Shown here: in pieces, positions 23,611 through 32,880 of the stretch
Layout of the letters: the number at the start of each line of letters is the position of its first letter
How positions within the stretch are numbered: position 1 is the stretch's first letter
NCBI GenBank assembly: GCA_015680685.1
Contig: MNCI01006844.1
Coordinates: forward strand, 366,353-400,095
Source of the DNA: Gnetum montanum
Taxonomy: Eukaryota > Streptophyta > Gnetopsida > Gnetales > Gnetaceae
Direction of reading: 5' to 3'
DNA length: 33,743 bases
The notes under the pieces: generated by a model
Databases searched by the model: none
What the model saw: only the letters and a program-made list of their open reading frames with translations
Told to the model about the DNA's origin: nothing
Made by a program: the position numbers and the translations under genes

Positions 23611-24276
23611 AAATTTTAGGGATAGTTGAAAAAAATTTTAGGGATAATTAAAAGAATTTTAGGAATAGCTGAAAAAAAATTTTAGGGATAGCTGAAAAAA
23701 TTTTTGGGATAGCTAAAAGAATTTTAGGGATAGCTAAAAAAAGTTTTATGGATAGCTAAAAAGTTTTTGGGATAGTTGAAAAAAAATTTGGGATAGCTAA
23801 AAACATTTTTGGGGTTAGTTGAAAAAATTTTTGGGATAGTTGAAAAATTTTAGGAATAGCTAAAGAAATTTTTTGGGATAGTTGAAAAAGCTTTTTGGGA
23901 TAGTTGAAAAAATTTTTGGGATAGCTGAAAAAAGTTTTATGGATAGCTAAAAATTTTTTTGGGATAGTTGAAAAAATTTTGGGATAGCTAAAAAGGTTTT
24001 TGAGGATAGCTAAAAAAAATTTTGGGATAGCTAAAAAAAAATTTAGGATAGCTAAAAGGATTTTAGGGATAGTTGAAAAAAATTTCGAGATAACTTAAAA
24101 AAATTTTGGGGATAGCTAAAAAAATTTTAGGGATAGCTGAAAAAAATTTTGGGATAGCTAAAAACGTTTTAGGGATAGCTAAAAAAATTTTTAGGGATAA
24201 CTAAAAAAGTTTTAGGGATATCTAAAGAAAATTTTAAGATAGTTGAGAAAATTCTAGGGATAGCTAAAAAAATTTT
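23611..24276. repeat. Minisatellite, 31 units of about 21 bp
   Basis: Thirty-one units with consensus near ttttagggatagctaaaaaa, counted by the gata(g/a) core. Unit length varies about 17-25 bp, mainly through the A and T runs. Two main variants, gatagcta/gatagctg and gatagttg, are interspersed. There are no unique spacers, so this is not CRISPR-like. It lies in the 3' UTR of the second transposon-protein element, and the first copy has no such array at the matching place (about 4150). Confidence 0.92.
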
Positions 24277-24279
24277 GTG

Positions 24280-24790
24280 ATGATCTTATGCTACTCACAC
24301 AAATACGATTTAGGATGTAAAGGAAAGTAGAGACAATTAAAGATAAAAAAATTAAGCTCAATTTGACATGGACAAAATAAAGCTATGAACACAAAATCTT
24401 TTCAAGGAGTCACACCCCTCTTTAGTATGTTTAAGCTAAGTAGTACAAAGTCAAAGAGAAAAAAGGTGCTCTAATTATAGTACCCTAACTTTAAACAAAT
24501 TTTAAAAAATTTAGGATTTAGAACAAAAATTTAAATGGGCCCCACTCATTTAGGCCAAAGTGGGGGTGGGCTAAAGCACCTAAATTTTTTTAGAACAAGG
24601 CATGATTGCAGGTTTTTAAAATTATGCCAGCAATTGATCGCTTCTAGAATGATGTTCTAAAGTGTCAGATCTTTTTGGCAAAGCTGATCCAGTATAGGGT
24701 CTAGGAGAGCCCTCATGTTCAAGGATTTAGTAAAAGGACTAAAATCCATCTTGCAGACAAGAGGGGTCCATTTCCTAAAAATTTCATGAC
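24280..24790. other. Gene-free segment between minisatellite and RT
   Basis: No gene recognised. On the minus strand this lies downstream of the Penelope-like RT, where an endonuclease domain would follow in a complete element. I searched the translations for a GIY-YIG signature and saw none. The portion 24500-24600 is purine/pyrimidine-skewed and low in complexity. Confidence 0.4.
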
Positions 24791-25890
24791 TTTGATGAAG
24801 CCTATCTAGAAGGGATCATCGAGAAGTAGCAAGAACCAAATTGAAGCATTTAATCAGCAAGCAGGAGGAATATCTTGGAGCTTGAAGTCATCGAAAAAGT
24901 TGATGCTAAATTTGTTGAAGATCACCAAGACAAGATTCCCTAAGAAGATACCTTTTAAGCTCCACAATAATGAATGTTTTTTTTGATGAAATGGATGCCA
25001 AGAGGAGAAAGGGATGTATTGATAGACATTCAAGGGTTTCTAGTAACACTTGGTAGACAAGATACTAGTGTTAGAAAAATGAGGTTCCTTGAAAAAGTAA
25101 CATCCAAAATATTGATTACAAAGTCAAAAATGGTGGGGGTAATGTTTCTTGAAGGATAAACATTACCATACTATGAAAGCAAGGTATAGAGGGAATCTTT
25201 AGAGCCACTCCAAATGTCAAAATCATCATCGATGAATCTTTTAAAATATGAAAGATTATCAGAAAAGGGAGCAACAAAAACCAATTTTCCAAGGTAATAC
25301 AAGAAAAGGCATGCATAAAGAACAACAAAGTTGCTACCCATTGCAGTGCCCCTAATTTGTTTGTAGAGAATTCCGTTGAATTCAAGGTAGTGTTCTTGAA
25401 GCACTAGTGTGAAAATCTCCATGATGCCATGGTTGTAGAGGAACTACAAAGGTATGGGGTTTGTAGAAAAATATTCATTAACCATATATTTAAGATTCAA
25501 AATCCCATGATTCGTGGGAATGGTAGGATACAAAGATTCTACATCAAATATAAAAAGAAGTATGTTAGGGGGTAGAATTCTTGAATGGAGGTCCTAGATT
25601 AGGGCATAGGAATCTTTCAGGAAATATGGTTGAGAACAAAGAATTGGAAACAATAGATAATGCAGTAGGTGGGATGTAGGTTCAAGAAAATAGCCCAAAT
25701 ATGAATAGATTGGGTGTCCAACCATTATCGGTTTGTGAATTTTAGGGATTAGATAAAAATTACAATGTTTAGAAACCTTGTATTATAGAATCAAATCCTT
25801 AAAATTACAAATAATTTTTGAGTACTGGTTAAAAATTGAAAATAATCATCAACGAAGATCTTCCCATGGAATAGAGTCTTCAAGTTGTTA
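24790..25890 (-). pseudogene. Penelope-like element reverse transcriptase
   Basis: Minus-strand reading, N to C: NFYLIPKIHKPIMVGHPIYS (PKIHKP at 25729-25746), LLFIFDVESLYPTIPTNHGI (first catalytic Asp at 25543-25545), LEFNGILYKQIRGTAMGSNF (GTAMGS at 25333-25350), then YFKRFIDDDFDIWSGS (catalytic acids at 25222-25230). These blocks in this order and spacing mark Penelope-like RTs: 'LPKIHK', 'DVxSLYTxIP', 'FNxxxYxQxxGTAMGS', 'FIDDxFxIW'. After a stop at 25171 and a frame change near 25030, YLLRESCLGDLQQI and KCFNLVLATSR resemble the RT C-terminal extension. Stops at about 25848, 25783, 25594, 25444 and 25171 make it inactive. No GIY-YIG endonuclease was seen. Both catalytic Asp motifs are intact. 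Confidence 0.88.
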
Positions 25891-25930
25891 TTTTAGAAAA
25901 TTTATCATTTCTTATGGGTCGTATGTGCTA

Positions 25931-26160
25931 AGTTGGTAGCATTAACATAGTATATATATGACATTAAAGCCTTAAGAAGTTGAGTGAGTCCCATGTGTTG
26001 ATTTTGTAGAATTGACATATTATATGTGTGACATAAAGGGCTTAAGAAATTGAGTGGGTTCCATGTGTTGATTTGGTAGTGTTGACACATTGTATGTGTG
26101 ACATTAAGACTTTAAGAAGTTGAGTGGGTTCCATGTATTGAGTTGGTAGCATTAACATAT
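25931..26160. repeat. 70-bp tandem array, 3.3 units
   Basis: Units start at 25931, 26001, 26071 and 26141 with an exact 70-bp period. Each begins agttggtagcatta or a close variant and ends ccatgtgttg. The fourth unit is cut after about 20 bp. The array starts about 40 bp beyond the N-terminal side of the Penelope-like RT, which is its upstream side because that gene reads on the minus strand. The host element's 3' UTR resumes right after it. Confidence 0.9.
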
Positions 26161-26164
26161 CTAA

Positions 26165-27190
26165 TTTTTTTGTCTTGAATACTGCATTTTTATAATGGTT
26201 CTAAATCTATATAATTGGGCACTTAGTATTTATTTGTGTTAGTCTATGTGTCAGTAGTTAGTTAATAATTACATACTTTTCCAAAAATTTTTAAGGGACA
26301 TGTTCCTCCTTTTCTTCACTCATTCATTGAGATATGATGAGTTGTGTACAAGGGCTACATCGATGGGATCCCATCAACATGATCATTTCAATGCATGATC
26401 TGATGTGTTGATGTAACCCCATTGCTGCAATGTTTATCTTTGCTTATAAATACACATTCACCAGCTACATTTATGAATTTTGTTGTTTAGTATCTTAGTG
26501 AAGCTCTTGCATTTTGTTCATTTGAGGGTTAGAATATTTTCTAAGTGTTTGTAGTAGGAGTGAGAAGTATATGGATCTTTATTCAATCACTAATGTACCT
26601 AAGCACCTTGGTGTGACAAGCTTAATATTTACTTAATGCATTCATCAATAAAGATGATCTTTCTTCATCAACCTTATAACACTTGGAATTAGCATAATGT
26701 TTACTTAATGCATTCATCATTCATGCACTTTATTTTAATTATTTCAATTAATTAATTCATAACAATTAATTAAAATACATAAGTATGACCATTTTGAGCA
26801 TACGGTAACATTTGGTAATCCCAATAGCACTTAACACTTGGTAACCCAGTAATGTTGCAATGTGGTTCAAGATGTGTACAATAAATGGGAACAGATGCTT
26901 ATGTTGGAATTAGTTAAGATATTAGTTAGTTACTAGGTTACTTAAACATTTAATTACTTTAATTTCTAACACATAGGCGATTTAAGTAATAAACATAAAA
27001 TGATAAAAATCATACTCAGTTTCACTTAACCATACACTTGTACATCACAAGTGAAATAGAGAAGGAAAAAATCATGTTCTTAATACTCACTACCTAGACC
27101 CAATGTTATTAAAGAGCTAAAGTCTATGGAATTACACTAGATCACTTAATGAATGCTAGTGATTCCTATGGTAGGGCATAGGGATTTCTC
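26165..27190 (+). mobile_element. LTR-like sequence, copy 2
   Basis: Collinear with 4160-5150: 'atttttataat', the U3-like word block, TATA box, 'ctttattcaatcact', 'cataatgtttactt', 'tttggtaatcccaatagc' followed by 'cttggtaaccca', 'tgttggaattagttaag' (26904) and 'agctaaagtctatggaatt'. The U3 part contains a perfect 14-bp palindrome, gatgggatcccatc, at 26362-26375. The last ~390 bp is repeated in tandem (see next entry). Ends not fixed. Confidence 0.5.
26443..26453 (+). promoter_or_regulatory. TATA box of LTR-like sequence, copy 2
   Basis: cttataaatac occupies the same position in the repeat as the TATA box at 4453, after a matching U3-like block. Confidence 0.5.
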
Positions 27191-27560
27191 ACTACTGATT
27201 ACTTAGTATGCCCAATTGTAAACACTTAGTAACCTAGTAGCACCAATATAAGTTTAGGATGTATATGGAAAGTGGGAATGGATACTATACATTTAGGATA
27301 GTTAGCCATTAATTAGTTAAAGTTTAATATTTTAATTACTTCTTCTCTTAATCCTATTAAATATTAAAAAATAATAAAAATTATAAATACAAATATATTA
27401 CACCTTAATCACACTTAGCCTGATGACTAAAAAAATAATGACCAGTAACCTCATATTTGACTATCTAGGATATCATGCACTTAAGTAGAAGAGGTCAGTA
27501 AAATTTTACCACATCACATGTAAAAACTTGTGATTCATATGGTTGGGCATAGGGAATACC
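26805..27560. repeat. Tandem duplication of about 390 bp
   Basis: Landmarks occur twice in the same order: 'taacacttggtaacc / aaacacttagtaacc', then 'aagatgtgtac / aggatgtatat', 'ggaattagttaagatatta / ggatagttagccattaatta', 'tttaattactt', 'cacttaacca / cacttagcc', and 'gattcctatggtagggcata / gattcatatggttgggcata'. The first unit is about 26805-27185, the second about 27205-27560. The related sequence at 4760-5150 has only one unit. The units are well diverged, so the duplication is old. Confidence 0.65.
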
Positions 27561-28297
27561 CACTACTCATCAACTACATCAAGAGTGATGATGCTTGAAA
27601 CCATAAAATATTCAAATTTCTTAAAATGTATGGTACCACATCTATCACCTGAAGAAGTTAACAAAGATTTTCTAATAGTATTACTGATCTACCTCCAAAG
27701 ATGTCACTCTACTTTTTCTTAATCATGTATAATTATTCAACAATAGCCAACCATTAATAAAACTAATTTCATCTATTATTATATATAGTCCATGCTTCAT
27801 ATGATTTTGCATTAACATTTTTTATGATATAGAGAACTCTCTATATTGTCCTATACTAAGCTTGAATGTAGAATTTATGTTATTTACACTGATGTTGTAT
27901 GACAAAACTCTTGTAGATACTAAGATAAGTAATGAATTTTGTTAAGAATCATAGAGGTTTTTAAAAGCATTCCAAAAGCAATCGATTAGAAATGATATTC
28001 TTGTGCATAATGATCTTTGAATTATTATTGTTAAAGGAGAAATACATTCATCTTTATTTTGATATACTATGAAGTGAATCATTATATTCTTGAAGCACTT
28101 ACTCTACTTCAAGCCAAACTTCTTTGAATTAAGACAACATACTTATTATTAACAATCATTGCAAATCCATGTGCTTCACATTTGAAAACAAAGACTATTG
28201 TATACTTAGAATAATATTCTCTAGGATAATTATTTGGAATAAATATCATTGGGAAATATAGAACGTAATATTTAAAATTATTATATTAAATACATAT
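27560..28297. other. AT-rich gene-free DNA
   Basis: No coding frame, RNA gene or repeat unit recognised on either strand. It separates the duplicated LTR-like tail from the LTR that starts at 28298. Confidence 0.5.
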
Positions 28298-28410
28298 TGT
28301 TGATGTCAACACTCCCATGCTCTCATGAGGCCATGATTATCAATGTCTCTATCTCTCTCTCTTAATAACCACAATAAAAATCATGCAAGTGGTGGGCGTT
28401 TAAACTATTA

Positions 28411-28674
28411 GGTCACAATCATTAATGGTGGTAGTTACAATTATAAATAATGGAGGTTACAATTATTAATGATGACGGTTACAATTATTAATGATAGCAA
28501 TTACAATTATTAATAATGGCGGTTATAATTATTAATGATGGCAGTTACAATTATTAATGATGATAGTTACAATCATTAATAGTGGTGGTTACAATTATTA
28601 TAGATGACAGTTATAATCATTAATAGTGGTGGTTACAATTATTAATGGTGGTGGTTATGGTCATTAATGGCAGA
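28411..28674. repeat. Twelve 22-bp repeats in the U3 region
   Basis: Unit starts at 28411, 28433, 28455, 28477, 28499, 28521, 28543, 28565, 28587, 28609, 28631 and 28653: twelve units, exact 22-bp period, no indels. Consensus near ggttacaattattaatgatggc; each unit contains a caat(t/c)att-type core and usually ttaat. The array ends about 74 bp upstream of the TATA box of the same LTR. The position suggests an enhancer-like block. Confidence 0.93.
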
Positions 28675-28747
28675 TATTTTGGAAGTTATGGACATAGTGG
28701 GCACTTAAATTAGAGAACATAGCCATCATTATCAATGGTCGTAGTGG

Positions 28748-28758
28748 CTATAAAATGG
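28748..28758 (+). promoter_or_regulatory. TATA box of the 28.3-kb LTR
   Basis: ctataaaatgg follows the 22-bp repeat array and precedes a G-rich stretch (tctagagggggggctc). The arrangement fits a U3/R promoter of a plant LTR retrotransposon. Confidence 0.6.
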
Positions 28759-29416
28759 AGTCTAGAGGGGGGGCTCTTAGAGGAAGGGGGAAGGGAGTCC
28801 CAAAATAGGCTCTGGCTATTAGAATGAAGGGGCAGCTTCCTCTCTACTAAGCAGTAGTTTCCTCTTTTCTTTTCTTTTCTTTACAGACTTCTAGTTGATC
28901 TTCAAGGAGGGTCCAAGGTAGGAGCCAGTGACTCAAAATCAGATCCTTGTAGCTCTTCTTGGTGATGACCAGAGCTTGTCATGGTGGTGTAGATGTGGAT
29001 GGATGATCTTCCTCTCTACAACGATGCACAAAGGTGGCAAACAATAGCAGGCTTTGAGAACTGTAGTTACTACCTTGTGTGGATTGTAGTGGGTAGTCTC
29101 TCTCTCTCCCTCTCTCATGACAATCATAGCCTTCCTACCCAGTAGTGGATACCATCGGCAGTCACAGACCAACAACGTCAGTGGGACCAAGGAAAATTCA
29201 GTTCCCTTAATTACTTATTGAATTGAAGACAATTATTTAATTTAAATTCTAGATTTCTTTCTAGCTTATTATTTACAAAAGGCCACATAGCCCTCTCTAG
29301 TTGAGACTATTCCTAGGTTTCCATACCCATACGGGAGGCACTCTAGGCAATAGTCTCTAAAACGATTTTTCTTTCCCGATGTTGGTGTGACCAAAATTTA
29401 TGCATCAAAACCTTTT

Positions 29417-29432
29417 TGGTGCTAGAAGAAAG
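29417..29432 (+). other. Primer-binding-site-like sequence
   Basis: tggtgctagaagaaag lies just after the inferred LTR end. Plant gypsy primer sites commonly begin TGGCGC or TGGTGCC. The tRNA was not assigned, because complementarity to a tRNA 3' end could not be searched. Confidence 0.4.
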
Positions 29433-30138
29433 ACCTTTCCCAAACCTTTTGTTTATCAGCTTTTCTTCTCATTTCTCTGATCATTATTATCTCATTTTCT
29501 GAAATACTTATTTTCTATCCTTTTCCAGTCCATTATTTTTATTTTTTGAAAATTTCAATTTCCTTATTTCAAACTTGTTTTATTTAAAATTTCTATTTTC
29601 AGCCATTGTCTTGAAAAATATTTTTAAAGAATTTTCGAGCCCTTTATTTCTTATTCTTAGAAGTTCATTTCTTGAAAAATTTCGGGTCTCATCACCCATT
29701 TTTCTTTAATCTTTTCCTTGTTAATTTTTTTTTAAAATCCTTGTTTCCCAATCCCATTTTTGAATTTGTGTTATGGTGATCCTTACCTTAGTTCTAGGTT
29801 ATGTAAGGTGGTTTTATTTGATTATGAAATTTTAAGTTTATTTTCCTAAAATCTTGCATTTTACTATTTTCTCTTTTAATTTTATAAGTATTGCAATTTT
29901 ATATATTTATTTTTCTTTTCAAAGAAGTAGCATAATTTAGTATTTTTCTTTATCAAAAAATTATTATTTCAATATTTTCTTTTCTTTTATGAAATTTTAT
30001 AATTTTTATATTTTATAATTTTTTTTTATGAGTGAACTCTCTTCTACTTCTAACCGACCAGTCACTCATCTCTTCGCATTAAGGAAACAATGAGCCTCAA
30101 GTTTTCCAAGTTTTATTCCTAGGAGAGCCCAGACTAGG
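29433..30138 (+). other. Untranslated leader of gag-protease element
   Basis: T-rich leader with no coding frame and several poly-pyrimidine runs. It sits between the primer-like site and a plausible gag start codon at 30139. Nothing else was recognised. Confidence 0.4.
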
Positions 30139-30671
30139 ATGGCATCCAATCAACCCTCAGCTCCCTTGGTTAGTAACCCCTATAACTTTACTAACTACCA
30201 TGACATCCCAAAGTCACTTCAGAACATAAATTTGTTCTAGACCTCACAAACCCTACTAGTGATGTCTACCAACATGTGCAATGTTTTGAAACATTACTAA
30301 GCATCCACAACATTGTCAAAAATGATGTGGCATGTAGGGTATTTGTGACAACATTTAGAACCAAAACAATCCAATGGTTCTTAATGCTTCCCAATGCTTC
30401 CATTAACTCATGGCAGGAGTTCAAAAATAAGTTTTTGACTCAGTTTGACAAATTCACAAGCCTTTCCATAGCATCTAGCAACTTCATCAACTTAAGAAAG
30501 CTACATGGGGGAAATGTTATGGATTATAATCTTAGATTCCTTCACCAGCTGGCCTATGTGCCATGTGAGATGTGTCCACAACATAATGGCATCCTCAACT
30601 TTTATCTCTTTACCATTGACCCATTCTTTGCCTATGCCATCAAAGTGGACCCTAACATAATAGAAATATAG
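30139..30671 (+). pseudogene. Gag of gag-protease element
   Basis: The ATG at 30139 opens MASNQPSAPLVSNPYNF. A frame change near 30225 leads into KFVLDLTNPTSDVYQHVQCF, and then FRTKTIQWFLMLPNASINSWQEFKNKFLTQFDKF (30351-30460), LRKLHGGNVMDYNLRF and so on. 'W-x-LP-x-SIxSWxEFxxxFxxxF' is the core of the retrotransposon gag capsid domain. The first in-frame stop is TAG at 30669. The same frame then stays open, apart from three more stops, through 32651, so this gag is the front of a long gag-protease polyprotein. It is better preserved than the other gypsy remains in the window. Confidence 0.78.
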
Positions 30672-31262
30672 GGAGTAATGGCTAAAGCTATGGAGTTAGA
30701 AAAAATTACCTTTATGAATAACATTCAAACCCAGTTTGGAATGGTGAGTGTTAGCAATCCTATGCAACATAGTCCTCTACCTCTACCAACTTTTCCAATG
30801 ACCAACACTATGTTCCAAACTCTTGTTCCCCTTCAAATTACTCAACCAACAAGTAACTATTTTCAAGGTCCCACATCTTCTCCATTCCTACCATCTAACA
30901 CTGGTTTGAATGAGGATCAATCAAAGGCCTTAGTTAAATCCATCATAAACCCAAACGAGGTACCTAATCCTATTGAACCCCCAACTCAAACTCAAGATTA
31001 AATGACCCAGATATTAACTTCACTTCAAAAACTTTCCAACGAAGTAGTTGAACTAAAGCAAAACAACAACAAGGGTCCTATACAATCAGAAAAGCCTAGT
31101 TCATTAATTAATGACAATTATTGTTGCTTCCATAAGACTAGGCAACATTCTGAGAAGACTTGTCCCCAATTTTTAGCATTATATAGTGACAACACCCAAG
31201 GTCAAAAAAATGGGAAAGCTCCTATTATGGTCCTTAACGAACCTCATCAAATAGAAAATTAA
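30672..31262 (+). pseudogene. Nucleocapsid region of gag-protease element
   Basis: Same frame as gag. A Pro/Thr/Gln-rich linker (30720-30998) ends at a TAA (30999-31001) and is followed by QILTSLQKLSNEVVELKQNNN and then YCCFHKTRQHSEKTCPQF (about 31119-31172). The Cys-x2-His-x4-His-x4-Cys pattern resembles the 'YCxFHxxxGHxTxxC' zinc knuckle of Tat/Athila-side gypsy elements, with the usual Gly replaced by Arg-Gln. Metal ligands are present. Stop TAA at 31260-31262. Confidence 0.68.
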
Positions 31263-32380
31263 GAGGTTTCTTCATTAGAGCAAGTTATGGTAAGCAACCC
31301 TAACCCACCTAATGCTTGCTACCATATATTTAAAGACATCATGAACAACACACAACAAAAAACTAGGAATGACCCTTACACTCCTCCAAATAGAAGAGCT
31401 CCTAGTCAAAGTAACACAAATACTCACATTGAGTCATCCCAAACAAATGCTCCACAACAATCAAACCCACCTTCTAGCCTTAGAAGAACTCCACCTCAAC
31501 AAGAAGCTAAAGATAAACACAAGACTTACGATCTAGTTGAGGATTTGAAGAAAACCAAAGCTAACATCTCAATGTATGATCTTTTAAAATTTAATGAAAT
31601 GAAAGAGGTAGTTCAAGAGATAGTTCATACACCTGAAACTAGAAAAGAAACAACCTCAAAACCTAAAAGGAAAGTTCACTTCACAGAAAGCCCTAACACA
31701 TCATCGGTACAAAATATAAACAATTCCATGATGAGTGAGAAGGAACAACCTCCTTTCTTAACAACTCTCATTATTTTAGGAAAGAATGTTCACAATTGTT
31801 TGATGGATCCTAGAGCAACTGTCAGTGTCACACCACTGGAGGTATGTAAGACTTTAGGAGCACAAATGATACCACAAATGAAAAATGTGATTCAGCTTGA
31901 TGGGTCCAACATACGTATAGTAGGGTGATTAAATGGAGTAGAAGTGAAACTTAAACAATACCCTACATTCACATGTTACACTGATATCCTAGTAGTTGAC
32001 ATGTTTCCCACCTATGGTGTGCTCTTATTTAGGACTTTTGAAGCCAAGTTTGGGGGCTTCTTTAGGTCATATTTCTCAAAGCTATTAATCCCTATCAAAA
32101 GAAAATCTAAGTACATGACTATACCTCAAGAACCCTTTCACAAACAAGTAGTTACAACCATGGATCAACAAAATCAATATTTGGAAGATCAAAATACTAA
32201 TATTTACATCAAGGTTATTGAGGTTGAGTGTAGTAAACATGTGAGTGGAACTACAAGAATAAATCCTTTCTCTCATGTAGATTCTATCCAATCCTATCAA
32301 AATTCTAGACAAGGTGAAGAAAGCTATGGAGACATATTTCCTTATCAACAACATGATGGATTTCATCTAAGTGATCCACC
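31263..32380 (+). pseudogene. Aspartic protease region of gag-protease element
   Basis: Same frame. KTYDLVEDLKKTKANISMYDLLKFNEMKE, then PPFLTTLIILGKNVHNCLMDPRATVSVTPLEVCKTLGA. The retropepsin triplet, expected D-S-G-A-S, reads D-P-R-A-T (31806-31820), so the active site is lost although the flanks are well kept. A TGA at 31926-31928 interrupts; after it EVKLKQYPTFTCYTDILVVDMFPTYGVLLFRTFEAKFGGF matches the protease C-terminal half ('DILVVDxPPxYGxLLSRxW'). The rest, to about 32380, is a poorly conserved linker. Confidence 0.75.
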
Positions 32381-32880
32381 ACCTTTAGGGGAAGATAAAG
32401 ATATAAATAAGATCCTACCTCTTAAAATAGTTCAAGGTGTGCTAAATTTTAGTGACACATCCATGGAACATGCTCCTAGAAAGGCTATATTTGATGAGCC
32501 CCCAAGACCTAAACCTATCATTGAAACTTATCTCAAAGAAAGACTTGATACAAGAAAGTTAAGATTAGGTCTTGATTTTCATAATCTTAAGCATCGACAA
32601 ATTGTTCAACAACGTCTTGACATGAAGCACATTGGTGAACTCTTTAAGATATGAGAGCTAGTCTCAGAACAAGGTAGAACATTTGACCAAGCACATCTTC
32701 AAAATAAGTTCTCTCCTATGTGGTTAGGCCCATTCAGAATCAAAGACATCATTGGCCCCAATGTATATAAATTGCTGATTTGCAAGGATGTAGATTACAT
32801 AGAAATTTTAATGCATTTCATTTCAAGCTGTTGGCACATTTGGCCATTTCATGAAGCAGGCTTAAATAGTTGAGATTTTT
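32381..32880 (+). pseudogene. Post-integrase tail joined to protease
   Basis: Still in the gag frame: RLGLDFHNLKHRQIVQQRLDMKHI, a TGA at 32652-32654 (probably from CGA), ELVSEQGRTFDQAHLQNKFSPMWLGPFRIKDIIGPNVYKL (to about 32775). After a frame change near 32780 comes LHRNFNAFHFKLL. 'FSPxWLGPFxI...GxNxYxL...G...LxxxFNGxxLKxYx' is the C-terminal end of a gypsy pol, normally found after integrase. RT (FxDD), RNase H and the DDE core are absent between the protease and this tail; the spacing would normally be over 2.5 kb. The reading frame is kept across the joint, which suggests a gag-protease-only derivative. Confidence 0.65.

Larger units (their letters stand above)
28298..29411 (+). mobile_element. 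Probable 5' LTR of gag-protease element
   Basis: Begins TGTTGATGTCAACA (28298-28311), a TG start with a short inverted repeat as expected at an LTR edge. It contains a 22-bp repeat array, a TATA box (28748-28758) and GC-richer sequence after it. It ends near tatgcatcaaaa at about 29409, followed closely by a primer-binding-like tggtgctagaag. The gag frame lies about 0.7 kb further on. A matching 3' LTR is not seen after 32880, so the right boundary is inferred from the primer site only. Confidence 0.5.

Noticed and set aside
23611-24276. CRISPR-like array
   Set aside because: Units are contiguous, variable in length and lack unique spacers; the surroundings are plant retroelement DNA.
24974-25159. 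Plus-strand 61-codon frame
   Set aside because: Antisense to the C-terminal part of the Penelope-like RT; no motif.
25116-25385. Second minus-strand frame overlapping the Penelope-like RT
   Set aside because: It lies in another frame than the motif-bearing one (25171-25422) and shows no RT blocks.
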